From contig PUDQ02000016.1 in assembly GCA_002964805.2 (NCBI GenBank), positions 806,001 to 870,000 of the forward strand: a stretch of 64,000 nt of DNA, in the 5' to 3' direction. The notes under the pieces were generated by a model. It was not told the origin of the DNA and did not search any database. It saw only the letters and a list, made by a program, of their open reading frames with translations. This document shows positions 11,055 to 22,831 of this stretch, in pieces (position 1 is the first letter of the stretch; the number at the start of each line of letters is the position of its first letter). The translations under genes and the position numbers were made by a program. Origin of the DNA: Trametes villosa. Its lineage: Eukaryota; Basidiomycota; Agaricomycetes; Polyporales; Polyporaceae.

Positions 11055-13796
11055 ATGCTACTGCGAAAACGCCCCCGCGCACCAAGCGACAGTATTGCGG
11101 ACGCTACGGCCGTCGGCGAGGAATCAGGTAACCTACCCATCTGTAGTAGGAGATGATTGGGGATGCCAGCGCCAGCGCGGCCGGCACCCCGTCATCCCCT
11201 TGCTTTCGGAGGCCCGTTTATGCACTAAAATTCCTTCTCAACAGACGGCAGCAACGAGTTTGAAGACGACGAACCGTGGACGGGCTTCACTAGCCACGCA
11301 ACAGCAGCAGAAGCTCAAAACTCCGAGTCCGGCGAGGAGTTCACCGGCGAGAACTCGCAGTCCGTTGGCGAGCGCGGCAGCCCCGAGCCGTCTCTAACCC
11401 ACCAAGCCGACAATGACGTCGACATGCTGGACGTCGCCAGCCCCCAAGAAACCCCGCCACGCCGATACCAGACGCGCACCAGCAACCGCGACCGCCATCC
11501 AGCACTTGATGTCGGCCTCAACTGGAAGGCAGAGAAAGCGGAGAAAGCCGCCGCGCAGGCCCAGCGCGCGCAACAGCAAGCCTCGGCGGCAGCAAAAACG
11601 CAGGCCAAGGAGCAGGCGGCGGCGCGCGAGAACGCGGGCGTCATCAAAATCGCTGCGCTTGAAGCGGCTAAGGCGAACACTGATCGCGAAGAGCGCCAGT
11701 CCGCTGAGATGCGGCTTGCGCAAGGCTACCATGTCGCCGCGGATGCAGATGGCATGAGCACGCCGTCTGGTAGTGAGTACGCCGGCGAGGAGGATGGAGG
11801 CGATGACGACGCGGACGGTAGTGGAGAGGAGGAATCTCCACCTCCGGCAGCCACACGCGGGCGCGCCCCTACGAAGGTAAGTCCCTCAGTCTAGTTAGCA
11901 AGCGTGTATGCTCATCAGATCTGTCGTTCCAGGGGAAGCCGAAGCCGAAGCCGGCGACGGGCGCAGAGAGGCGCAAACAGCGCCAATCCAACGTTCTCGG
12001 GCGCATCAAGGCCGCGCACCCCGAGGGCACTCCCGATGCAGGAGCAACGTCCCGTACCTCTGGTACTCAGAACTCGGCAACTCGTTCGAAGCAGTAAGTC
12101 ATCTCACCCCAACTCTGTGTTCTGCGCTTTGAGCTATCTACCACAGCAATGCCTCGCCTTCGAGCATGCAGCCCACGGACGCTTTCACGCCTGCATACCG
12201 CCAAAAACTCCTGGCAGCGGCGTCGTCCACAAGCCCGTCCCCTTCGCCCTCGAACCGGCTTCCAGAGCCCACGCCGCCTATCAGCGCACCGCTCAAACTC
12301 CGGCTCGCCAGCAGCACCGCCATACCGCGTCCGGCCACTCCCATACAGTCTCCCGCTTTCAATGGTAAGTGTCCGCGCTGCCCGTCTCCTCTAATGCTCA
12401 CGCGTGTGAGTGCGTTTCGGTAGACGGTGATGATTTCGGCGATGACGAGGTTGTTCTTGAGACCTCCAAGCTCAAGCTCAGTAGCAAAACGTCGCGTACG
12501 GCCACGCCCGCGCGTTCGTCCACGGCGCAAGCGACGCGCGGCCCGGTTCTCGCTGACGCTGACGAATTCGATTATGGCGGCTTCAATGACGACGATGTGG
12601 CGGCTGACAGGGCGTCAGTAGCTGCTCAGCCCAAGGGCCGCTTCCGCAATGTGCGTTTTGATCTTCTTCTGTGTGTTCTTCCGCTGACACTTCGAGTACA
12701 GATGGTAGAAGTTGAGGAGGTCGAAGAGGATGCCGACGTCAAAATCAAGAAGAAGCAGACACGCACTCGCAAGGCAGATATGCTGCCCGCCGCGTCCAGA
12801 TCGGGGAAGGTCGCGCTGCCCGACTGGCTCAACACGGTCTTCGAGGAGTCCATCATGCCGACTCTCATCGACCACTTCGGTGCTCATGGGGACCCCTGGA
12901 CGGTCGATCTCCCTGACAGCAAGAAAATCGTCGTCCAACGGCGTGCCCCTTCGACGAAGACAGGTATTGTTGAGCTTATTCAGCAGCTCCTCGATCACCT
13001 CTGCCCGCGCCGGGAGTACAAGGTGGACAACGACTCCGTTGTTGTCAAGATCGTGAGTTGACCGGCTGCGACCATTGTGTTATGTTGCTCACCGGGTACA
13101 CTTTTACAGGCTCGCCAACGCATGGGCAATTGGCGACGCGGCTTCTTGACGCGTGCCAATACCATCATTTCGGGAGAGGTCAAAGCGATTCAGGCTCGCA
13201 ACCCTCGGAGCACGCAAGACGCCGTCCGCAGCTGGGTTGCGAAAGTCGGCAATAGCGAGAAAGGCGAGGGGTTTTGGGAGCGGCCTGCGACGGGCGCGGT
13301 ATGTTTGAATATAGTCGGGATGACCTCTTGCTGACGTACGTGCAGGAGCTTAAGGGTAAGGGCGCACTTCAATCTCCTTTCATCCTCAAGACGTTTGCGC
13401 CTCATTTGCGCGTGACCGCCAACTCCGTCCTCGACGGCGAACCGCTTTTCCCTGTCGGTGCGCTGGCGCTGGCAGCTGCAGCGGTACGTGACCTTCTGGG
13501 GGTTATGGGCTTTATGCTAAGTATATTGCTGCTAGCTCGAGATTGCCTTCCAGTCCTACAAGACGGGTGTCTTCAAGGCACCGGGGGAGCAGTTCGATGA
13601 AGTCCACGGCGGTGAGCGGACCGACGACTGGTATGAATTGTCGGTGGAGCCTCTTGCCACGAGCGCATCGGGCTCCCAGAGGTTCCTAAGGAAGGCTCGG
13701 GTCTTTGTCTCGAAGTCGCCTGCTAGTGCATCCACGCAACCCGCATCCAAGCGTCTGCGTCGGGTGGTCGACAGTTCTCCCATACGATCTGATTAG
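11055..13796 (+). CDS. Transposon-borne companion protein, function unknown
   Basis: Spliced gene: exons begin 11055-11127, 11245-11876, 11933-12090, then about 12150 onward to the stop at 13794-13796. The N-terminal half is acidic and low-complexity, with an Ala/Gln/Glu/Lys-rich helical segment ('KAEKAEKAAAQAQRAQQQAS') and Asp/Glu runs. The C-terminal half is folded-looking: 'LPDWLNTVFEESIMPTLIDH', a Lys/Arg-rich 'RQRMGNWRRGFLTRA' region, and 'FPVGALALAAAALEIAFQSY'. I know similar proteins as very common, unnamed families in Agaricomycetes, but cannot name a domain. Its place inside the transposon ends, head-to-head with the transposase, suggests an element-encoded accessory protein, by analogy with the DNA-binding TNPA of plant CACTA elements. 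That role is inference. Confidence 0.75.
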
Positions 13797-13998
13797 GTTG
13801 TATCAATGTTCGTAATGTAGCGGCTCCCTAATATACTCCCCACTCAATAGCACTGTTTTGCTCGGATTATGATGACTGTCTGCCTTGTTCCACTTACACT
13901 CCTTGGTGCACTTAGCTCAGCTACCTCTGAGGGCCTTACATCTCGCCTTAGTGGGTCTCTTGTTGGCGGCTCTTACTGCACTTAATCGCAGAAATAAG

Positions 13999-14038
13999 GC
14001 GAATAAGGGGCATTAAGGAAATTCCGAAACTGCTGATG
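13999..14038. repeat. Right terminal inverted repeat of the Plavaka element
   Basis: Reverse complement of the left end: 14028-14038 is an 11/11 match to 7576-7586, and 'ccttaat...cttatt' inward corresponds to the left 'gcttaac...cttat'. Subterminal taagg-type repeats extend to about 13925. Confidence 0.6.
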
Positions 14039-15000
14039 AACTTGGAGCACGCCACGGCGGCCACGAGCATTGAGGATGTCACTGTCCAGACAGCCAACAC
14101 GCTGAGTGATTGTAGATTTTTGTGGATAATATTGGCACTTACTGCCGGTTGGAACACAGAGAGAGGCTGGCATGTCCTACGCATTTACTGCCGGAGCCAC
14201 GAAACTGCGTTAAGCACAGAAATCCCGACCCTAGTAGGCGGTCCCGGCGTACGAGCGGTATCCAAGCCAGTTGCATAGATAGGATGTGCCGTAGTATGCT
14301 GCCAATTGTTGTGTAGAGCGCATCGGACGATGGCTAAGCAAATTGTGACATTGCGAGGCCGGTGTACGTGGAGTAGCGCGTAGAGAAACGCGTCTCGCGC
14401 GCCGCGGCGCGCACGCGTCGCGGCGCGGGGTCGGGCGGTGACCGGCGCTTCAAGCTTCAAGCTTCAAGTACTCAGTCGGCTGAGTCGTGCGTACTGTCAG
14501 CTTGGTGTTGAGCCCGCATTTGCAGACTACCGCCCGCGGCTGCTCCTCGACCACAGCGCCCTCGAGCTCAGGCTCCGAGTGGTGGGAGGGAGGCGGTGAA
14601 CGTCGGATCCACAGTGCTGTTACTAGCCGCGCGCTGGATGGCCACACGAGGATGTGTATTGATGGTACGCACGCCGCGCGGGCATTCAGGGGAGTTATTC
14701 AAGCTTGTTGGAGTGCTTGGGGTTGCGCAAGATGACGGTCTGCTCCGCCTTGCTGCCAGCGTGCAGGAGTGGTCACAATTTCACGTAGATAATTCATTAC
14801 GGTCGCGAGGTGCGCACGCCCCCCGGACTACAGCAATAGCAGCAAGTAATACAAGAATGATACATGTAGATATCTTACAACGGTTTCTGTCCCTCATTCT
14901 CTGTCGCACCCCATACACGTTCAGAGTCGACCTACCAAAAGACGTCGGAGCAAGGCCCGTCAAATTCAAATCCGTTGGACCCCATCGAATCCGTGTCGGA
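14039..15000. other. Spacer between Plavaka element and F-box paralogue 2
   Basis: No gene. From about 14205 to 14370 the sequence matches the region upstream of paralogue 2 (about 18066-18230), so it is the displaced upstream flank of duplication copy 1. A ttactgccgg decamer occurs twice near 14138 and 14183. A (cttcaag)3 tandem lies at about 14450-14470. From 14588 onward the sequence is the 3' flank of duplication copy 2. Confidence 0.55.
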
Positions 15001-17657
15001 CTACGGCTGGTACTCCGCATCCTCGCCGTCCGAATCCTCGCCAGACCCATAAAAGCGGATGTGCAGCGGAATGTAAACGCTGCGCCCCTGCGTGGAGCTG
15101 TGCGAGCGATAGCTGTAGATCGTCCCGTCGCGAATGGCCTGGTGCGCGTCCTCGAGACCATGCCTGACCAGCAGGTCAAGGTCAGAAAACGGTTGTGCGG
15201 CTATAGACGACCTTTGACGTACTCTGCTTCCAAGTGCTCCTTGATTCCGCCGCCGCCTTCTTCAAATGCGGGGCAGAGCGCGCAGGACCAGACCGCGTAG
15301 GGCTTGTACAACGGATCCGTCGGTTTTTGAGCCTCAAGCATTTGCACGAATGCCAGGACTTCCGGCTGCTCGACGAGCTGCCACAGTCCCTCGGCCTCCT
15401 TGCTCGTAGGGATTTTGAAGCCAAGGTGAGCGTGGTCGTGCTGGTACTGACAACACCGGGAAAATGCGTCAGGAAGTCAACACGGGACACCACAGTCGTC
15501 GGTAGGGACTCACCGCGGATATCCAGTCGTGCACGCGCCCAACGGGCCCGGGTTCGTCCGACGCCGCGCCGCGAGATGCACATCGCGTGCACCGCAGCCA
15601 CCCTGTGCAGGCCTTCAGCTCGCTGATCGTCGCCCGCGACGCATCAAGGCCGAGCGCGGAGACGATCCTGCGCATGCGGTCGACGGCGGCTGCTGCCGCG
15701 GCGCCGTCCTCGAGGGTGTCGATCCCAAACGGTGCACCGGCCCTGAGCCCTTCCCGACATCTCTTGCGGCGCGCTAGCTCCTCGGCCGTGTATTGGAGGC
15801 GCACCATGGTGCACGAGAACGGATCCACCTTTGCGTTGGGGATTGGTGTTGTGCGGAGGCGGAGGCACTCGTGGTCCAGAATCGCGGGATAGTGCATGTT
15901 GCACGCGGGTTGGTGGGGCTTCGCGTTGCCTCTTGTATATTGGGAGCATGTGAAGACCGCGATGGCCAGGTCGAGCGGGTCGATGTCCGCGGGGACGTGC
16001 TGGATGCGCCGGCGGATGTAGCTTCTCAGCTGCTCCTTCACGTCCGCAGCCCATTTGTCCGCATAGGACGCGATCGCAGGGGCGAAGTCGGATGCTGTGA
16101 CGTCGTCGGAGTGAGGACGGCCCAAGATCGCGCGGCACTCGGGCGTGAAGGCTAGATCAATAGCCATTGGATGGACGTGCGTGTGGGCGGTTCGCGGGAG
16201 CCGGACGCAGTGCGCGACAATCGCCGCGTCGAGGGCGTCCATGCGCGCGCGCAGGACGGCGCGGAATTCCTGGTCGAGCCATGTCACCCGCACCTTGGCC
16301 AGCAGCGCTTCCAGTTTAGTCACAGTATCAAACCACACTGTATACACCACGACAGCGTCAGCAATGAGATACACCGCAGAGTCTGGATTGTGGACGGCAC
16401 TTACCTTCGTCCAAGGTGGTCTTGAGGTTGCGGTGCACCCATATGAGTTGCTTTGCTGCCTGCACTGCCTGCTCGCCCAGGAAGTCCACTTCCTTGCCCC
16501 AGCCGTTGTGGCGCAGATGTGCAAGGATGCTGCGGACAAGCGAAGTGAGCAAGGGGTTAGGGAACAGGAACGCTTGCAAAACTGCGCACTCTTTAACGCG
16601 TCTCTCCCTGTCCCTTGAGCCCTCTTCCTTGTATCTTTGCTCAAGCCAGTCATGAGCGGTCGTAACGAGCTGCATGAATGTGATAATGACGTCAGCGCCA
16701 GGCGCACACGGAAGTGCAGCTGTGCTCACACTCTGCTGTTCGTCGCGCTCGCGCTTCACCTCGTCGAGAAGCGTATCTAGGGAGGCCCGGGTGACGGGCG
16801 CATCTAGAGCATCGTACAGCTCTATGACTCGGTTTACATCGCGTCTTAGAACCCGATTCTGGGCTTCGTTGTTCTTATCCCTGAGAACGAGACACACAGC
16901 TGGTTAGCAAGACACGATCACCATGCTATGGTTCGTTGGGCACGTACTTGGAGGCATTAGCAACAATGAAGTACGTTTCGAAGATCTCAAAACCCAATAG
17001 GGCTTTGCTAAGGTCCTGATCAACGGACTGCACTAGCTCGGCAGCGCTCTTGTACCACATCGTCCTGCGCATCTCGCGCGTCAGGTGCACTCTACAAGAG
17101 CCCGTGTTATGCTACTCACCCATTACCCGCCTTGCAACCTACGCAGATGCGGGCCCCAAACGGGCGTGCGAGACCACCCATGTAGTCCCCACACATCTGG
17201 AAAATTATCAGAGGCATGCTACTAGTGAGGGAGGAGATATACCGGGACTTACGTAGCAGCGAGAGCCGAACAAAATGTGTATGAACGTCGGGGCACTCAG
17301 AAACGAGGGGCGCTCGGGAGTCCAAGGGGAACGGTTGTTCTCCAGTACTTGTCTCCAGAACTGGTCGAGTTTCTTGCTCCAGAGGAACGAGCGGAAAGTC
17401 TTGCACGTCTGAGAAAGGTTATACAGTGCTTCGACGTCCATGTGACTTGCAACCTGCTCAGCGGGGTCAGCGCCAGTGCGTGCACGTCTGCAACTGTGTC
17501 GTACCTCGAGGAACATCTCTGCCGGTAGTTCGAGCAACAGGGATGCGGGCTAAGCTGTCCGCGTTAGTTTGAGGCCGGGAGGAGCATCACCGGATGTTGC
17601 CTCAAGCGGTTCATCAGCCGCCTCGACCTCGACCTTCTTCTCAGGAGGGACGCTCAT
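15001..17657 (-). CDS. F-box protein with Cys-rich motifs (paralogue 2, possible in-frame stop)
   Basis: Same exon order as paralogue 1: start at 17657, F-box split by a 51-bp in-frame intron, four-Cys motif, long C-terminal region, a C-x2-C-x12-H-x4-H pattern split by the last intron, stop at 15003-15001; roughly 710 residues. One oddity: TAG at 17552-17550 lies in frame between the start and the F-box, where paralogue 1 has CAG. Either it is a nonsense change, or this TAG is the acceptor of an extra 84-bp in-frame intron (17633-17550) with a CTAAC branch site just upstream; the donor GTCGAG is weak. All later exons are open and splice sites kept, which argues against long-standing decay. 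Predicted role as for paralogue 1: SCF substrate adaptor of unknown target. Confidence 0.68.
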
Positions 17658-17735
17658 CGTGGCGCAAAGACGAGGAAACGAGCGCTGTGGTGGTGGTGGG
17701 AGAAGGGACAAGTGACTCCCGGTGCTCGAAGTGCG

Positions 17736-17741
17736 TTTATA
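17736..17741 (-). promoter_or_regulatory. TATA box of F-box paralogue 2
   Basis: TATAAA on the minus strand 79 bp upstream of the start codon at 17657, in the position conserved with paralogue 1. Confidence 0.5.
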
Positions 17742-18597
17742 GTGAACGCTGTTGATGTGGCTAAGATCGCGGACAATAGCGGCCACACTACGGTGCAATA
17801 GTACACCATTTTCACCATTGTCCTACCCAATATCTCGGGAGAGCCCGGCTGCGCGCACAGCACACCAAAGGCCCTGTCGAGGTAGGGTTGAAGAGCACGC
17901 TGGGGATAGCTCATAATGTCAGCTGACGCATTTATGGGTAGAGGCATACGAGAAGTCGCTACTCACCTCCTGAATAATAGTGTTTATGAACTCCGTCATA
18001 TGTTTGACAGGCGCAGGGGGCGCGCCTTCCAGCTACAAGCCCTTTCGGCTGCCAGTGTCCCGTTGAGCGGCACGAAAAATCGCGACCATACGCGATTGCC
18101 GCGTACATGTCGTAGACAACATATCCGTGATAGGAGTACACCGCAGAGTGGCGCGCGTTGCTGTGCAGAACGAATCAAACGGGCTTAGCTGAGTGAGATC
18201 GCGAGGCGGGTGTGGATCCGGAGTAAGTAGCTGAAGTTCAAAGTACGTTCGCCGGCGTCCCCAGAGCTCGACTAGACGCCCGTGGTTCTTCATGCGGCTC
18301 AGACTGCACTGGCTCCTACGCCCGCCGTAGACCTGACAGGCTGAGTATTCATAACATGACCGCGTTTTATAGAGTTATGGTACTACAACGAGAACAGCTC
18401 GTAACAAAGGACTACGTTGAATAAGGGGTCTAAGGCATGCAGTCACTGCCAAGGTGGCAGCCTCACACGCACTGCCAGAACGTCCGAGTCCTCCCCACTG
18501 CCAACCGAATACTCCAATGTACTCGGACAGAGCCGGCATCAGCCGTACCTGACGCCGGCCGGCTAGACAGTGCTCAGTCGTTCATGTCAGTTAGGGA
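17742..18597. other. Intergenic region between F-box paralogues 2 and 3
   Basis: No gene seen. The first 490 bp match the upstream flank of paralogue 1 on either side of the transposon. The remainder shows only short shadow frames. Confidence 0.5.
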
Positions 18598-21181
18598 CTA
18601 GGGAATGTCGCCCGGGGTTTGCGTGTCTGAGTCACTGGCCCTGTATTTGCGCATGACGAGATTGGCTTTGGCACAGCGCCACGGGCAGGCATTTTTCCAA
18701 CCGCCACTGCCTTGAATCCATCCATCGCGAATGGCCTGGTACACGTCCTTGACGTCGTGCCTGGACAGGCGGCTCACAAGGTAAGAAATCAACGGAGGCG
18801 ACTGCAGCGCGAGTGTCACGTACTGGGTGTTCAGATGCATCCCCATCTCTCGGCTGCAGGTGCGTAAAGGTTTGGCGGGACATAACGAACAAACCCATAG
18901 GACATCTGGGTCAAACAGAGGGTCCTGATGAGCCACGGAGTTCTCTTTCGCGGCCAAGCATTCTTCCTGGCTGGCGCATCGCCATATATCTCGAGCTTCC
19001 GCATCGTCGGCGTTCCCGAAGTGGCCGTATTCGTGTTCGAACTGAGGGAGGCAGGGATCAGGTGTTCGGTGGCACGCTACATCGCAACAATGAGGAACTC
19101 ACTGCTCCCACCCAGTCGTATACGCGCCTGACTTTTCCCCTACCACGGCCATCGCCAAGCTCGCACCGAGTACATCGCAACCGACCCTCACACGCCTCCA
19201 GCTCGTCGATGGTTGCCCGCGCCGCGTCGAGGCCGAGCGCCGACACGATCCTCCGCATACGCGCAACAGCTGCGCCCGCCCCAGGCCCGTGCTCAAGGCC
19301 GCCGATGTCGAAGGGCACGTCGCTGTAAGGCGTGTAGTACTTGTTCGACTCGTACCGCCCGACTCGCTCCGCCGAGTTCCTGAGCTGCATGACCGTGCGT
19401 CTGTACAGATCCTGTTCGGCGCTCGGGAAGTCGAGCCTCATATGGCGGAGACAAGTGTGGCCCAAAACGGCGGGGTAGCGCATATAGGAGACGGGTTCGC
19501 GAAGGCCAGGCGTTTGCGTGCAGAGGCGACATGAGAAGACGGCGATAGCTAGCATGAGTGGGTCGGAATCTGCGGGGGTGCTATGGACGTCTCGCAGGAT
19601 GCGCGTCAGTTGCGCCCGGACGTCCGCGTCCCATCTCTTCACAAGCGTAGGGACAATGGGAGCGAAATGGCCCGCCGTGACCGTGACCGCCTCCGGCAGA
19701 TCCAGGATTGCGCGACATTCCGCCGTATAGGCGAAGTCAATGGCCACAGGAGGGGAACCCGTGCTAGGAGGACGCGGGGACTCATCGCAGTGTGCCGCGA
19801 TGGCTGTGTCGAGTGTGGCGAAGCGGGCCCGCAGAACGCTTCGATATTCGTTGTGTAGCCGATACGTTTGCGTCTCCTTCAGGAACACCTCCAGCGCACG
19901 CGCAACGTTGGGCCACCCTTCAGAAGGCAAAGATACGTTAACAGCAACAATGTAAAGATTGACGGCGGGGACTTACCTGCTCTTGTCAATGGCTTCGGCC
20001 AGCGAACGCAGGGTAACTTGGAAAGCTCTTCCATGCCGATTGTACTCATGTAGTCGAGTTCCTTTCCCCAACCGTCCAGACGGAGGAGTCGAAGGATACT
20101 ATCAACGCAAGAGGTTAGCAGCGAACGTGAGTGCAACTTTGCTATACACACTCAGTCAACCGTTGCTGCCGGATGCGTTCGTCTTGCACTTTACACCACT
20201 CTGATATCTGGGACGCAAACTACGCGGCCGGAGTACGTGTGTTCAGGGAGGTCGTCGTTGCACTAAGCATCGGAAAACTTACGATGTAGGCGTTACGGTA
20301 CTGATCCTGCAACATGTCCACGAAACCTTGGAGCTCGTCCTTGGAAGGCGTCGTCCCGAGCGCCTTGTACTGTTGGACAATTTTGTCCACATCGATTTGC
20401 AGGACGTAGATACGCCTTTCGTCGGCGCTGTCGCGACTTTACGGATATGTAAGCTGCGACCTCCTCGTGATTCTCGGGAAATCCGCTGCACTTACCGGGG
20501 GTATCTGAAAGTGGGAAAGTAGTTCCACACCCTATTGAGGTCAAGGATAGCGAGGCTAAGATCGCTATTGAGAGACCGAACTTGCTGGATGGCTTCACCG
20601 ACTCCAACTAGCCTGGATCCGCAGCACATCAGAGTAACCCCATGGGTCCGACATCGCAGGCGGACTCACGCGCCTGACAAGCATTTCTTGCAAAGTCGCG
20701 CCAAACTCCGGCCGAGGTCTGCTGGGATCGAGCGCCCGCACATCTACGTGGGCGTTACAACGGTAATGGTAGACAGCGAGCGGGGTATGTCGTGCCATAC
20801 CTGGCAATGGGTCGCGAACACCAGATGCAAGAATGCAGCGATGCTCATGGTGGAGGGCCGGTCGGGAATCGGTGGCTGACTCGGATTCCTCAAAGCCGCC
20901 GTCCAGACGAGCTGCGCACCGCGCGTCCACAACTGTGCTCGCAGCTTCCTGCAAGCCTGAGCGAGATTGAAGAGATCACCGGGATGCATCTCCTTCGCGC
21001 ACTGATGTATTAGGGAGCGGTTGTATCAGCAGCGATGTGTACTAGGAGGTATGCGCCAACGTACCGCATGGACCATCTCCGTGGGGAGGTCGCACAGTGT
21101 GACCTTCCACCGCGATGCTTCGCCCGGGGGATCATTCCCGTTGGTCGGATGTGCGATCTTCTGCTTCTTTTTGGGCGGCAT
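18598..21181 (-). CDS. F-box protein with Cys-rich motifs (paralogue 3, divergent)
   Basis: Divergent relative of the two upstream paralogues, same strand and order. Start at 21181 ('MPPKKKQKIAH', a basic possible nuclear signal); an upstream in-frame ATG at 21211 is an alternative. The F-box is again split by the first intron ('LPTEMVHA' joined to 'KEMHPGDLFNLAQACRKLR'). Then come a four-Cys motif ('QMCGRS' with 'LARLCKKC'), helical segments, a large central exon (about 19930-19105) holding 'ALGLDAARATIDELEACEGR' followed by C-x2-C, and a final C-x2-C ... H-x4-H pattern whose last His is supplied by the last exon (stop at 18598). Exon phases fit throughout, so it appears intact. It lacks close nucleotide similarity to copies 1 and 2, so this duplication is older. 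Substrate unknown. Confidence 0.76.
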
Positions 21182-21649
21182 GGAGGCGTCGAGAGAGAGC
21201 TCCATAGGCATGGAGGGGCAGTCGGTTGATGCTGATAGTAGCAGACAGGGAACGGACAGCGTAGACGCACAAGTTGTGGTTCATATACCTGACGGCGGAG
21301 GTGGCTAACGCTGCGAACAATAGCGCACGGCTTAAAAGTATCAACGGCAGCACGTTAGCCATTTTCATTGTCCCACCCACCCCTTCAGCTTCAATTCCCA
21401 GATATATGAAAACGAGATACTCACTCTAGCGTTGGCATAAATGCCTAAACACCTTCAATAATTCGTATTCAGCGGGTTACATTCACCTCGAGCAGAGCGA
21501 GAGGACATGAGCATTGACATTTACAATCCCGTGGGCAACTGTACAGGGTAAGCTCAGATCAGCGTCTTCACCAACGACCGTAAAAGGGAGCTTACCAACA
21601 GAGTCCATACCGCAACGAGGGATGTAACATTCGTGTCAAGGGTAGACAG
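21182..21649. other. Intergenic region
   Basis: About 470 bp between divergent F-box paralogue 3 and the 3' end of the cap methyltransferase gene. No gene, RNA or repeat recognised. Confidence 0.5.
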
Positions 21650-22831
21650 CTACTCGTCAAACATGGCTTCCTGCCCAGTAACGAGACCGCCAAAGTAACA
21701 GGTAAGCGCTTTCAGCTTCGAACCCATCCATTCCTCCTCCACCTCGACCTTCTCCACGGCACCAGCTCCATTGCCGGTGTCTTCGGCAACGAGCTGCGAG
21801 ATTTCCTCCATGCTGGTGTTGCGGGGCAGGAAGTACGCGATGTTCTTCGTGATCGCTCTTGAGATCTCGAAAAGCTCGCGGCCGTGTATTGGACGGACGC
21901 TCGACAGGCTGAACTCTGCATGAACGCCCTCTGATGCGTCTTCTGCTGCGGGCTCGGACGAGGCGGCTTGTGTTTTGGATGGGGAGCCTGCGATGTACGA
22001 AGGGCCTCCCCATGGAGGGCTCAGGAAGACGACGTCTATCTTACGTTGCGCCGCGTCTCTCTTCGAGGGCGGTATGCTCTGGAGCGCTCGCGCGAAGGAT
22101 ATGAAGTCGCCCAGGATGAACTCAATGCGGTCTTGTACACCGTATAGCGCGGCGTTGTGGCGGGCCAGCGCGAGACGTACGGGCGATACGTCCAGCGCAA
22201 TCACTGTGGGCGCCGGCCGTAGAACGCGTCAGGCGCGAGACTAGGCGAAGAGGTCCTTGAAAACACTCGCACCTCTTTCGCATGTCCGCGCGAACGCGAT
22301 TGCGTTCCCTCCGACGCCGCAGAACGCGTCCAGGATGACGCCGCATCGACATCGTTCCGCTATTTGGTCCGCGACGCGTTCTGGCGTGACGCTATACCAG
22401 CCCTCTTCGTCGAGTAGACACCCGGACGCGTACTCTGAGAAGTAGCGTTCTCTTTGCGAGAAGTCTAAGGTCACGGTTCAAAGGGACGCCATATGAGAGC
22501 TCACCGAATGCTTACATTTCTGAAGATGCTCAGGAACTTGGGATGCCTCCGTGTAGAACGGCACGAGGCCGGTAGCATCGTACTTCTCCAGGCCTTCTCC
22601 AAGGAGCCCCGTCGGTAGTTTCGGCCTCTTCGCTGGCCGAGTTTCGGTAGCCTCGTCGTCATTCCTGCTGTGTGTTCCGAGATGCGTAGACGCGGCGCGG
22701 TCCTCAACGAGATAGGTGCTAGTAGAGGTGGCGCCAAGCTGCGAGGAGGATTCGGGCGTGGGGGAGTCTTGCTTTGACGCTTCCGCGAGAAAGCGCGACA
22801 GCCCAGAGATGTTGTTCTTTCTTTTGACCAT
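21650..22831 (-). CDS. TGS1: Trimethylguanosine synthase (cap hypermethylase)
   Basis: Exons 22831-22516, 22464-22273, 22203-21650; 353 residues. TGS1 converts the m7G cap of snRNAs and snoRNAs to the 2,2,7-trimethyl cap using S-adenosylmethionine, in the nucleus/Cajal-body or nucleolar compartment. The N-terminal ~90 residues are low-complexity. The catalytic domain shows 'DEEGWYSVTPE' (about 124-134), the AdoMet motif 'DAFCGVGGN' (151-159) and the hallmark 'SPPWGG' (231-236) that stacks the cap base. Fungal TGS1 proteins are of similar short length, lacking the long N-terminus of animals. The start gives a conserved 'LSRFLAEA'-like opening. The upstream neighbour GatA lies 300 bp away on the same strand; no functional link is implied. 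Confidence 0.93.

Larger units (their letters stand above)
7576..14038. mobile_element. Plavaka-type DNA transposon carrying two genes
   Basis: About 6.46 kb bounded by inverted ends: 11 bp at 7576-7586 is the exact reverse complement of 14028-14038, and the match continues imperfectly for about 30 bp inward. The element holds a Plavaka transposase gene (minus strand) and a divergent second gene (plus strand) with about 200 bp between starts. Both ends carry short subterminal repeats rich in CTAAGG/GTAAGGCC (7626-7705 and 13925-14020), as in CACTA-like elements. 'gaac' flanks both ends (7573-7576, 14038-14041), overlapping the inverted repeat by one base, so a 2-4 bp target duplication is possible but the exact ends are uncertain. 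The neighbouring F-box duplication shows an interruption in this interval, which supports an insertion. Confidence 0.72.
14588..18050. repeat. Duplicated F-box unit, copy 2
   Basis: Partner of 4140-7550, same orientation. Homology covers the whole F-box gene, the 3' flank with a shared 'ataattcattacggtcgcgag' block split by small indels, and the 5' flank with the shared 'gttgatgtggctaagatcgc' block. Upstream homology continues past 18050 to about 18230 when compared with 14205-14370. Confidence 0.8.
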
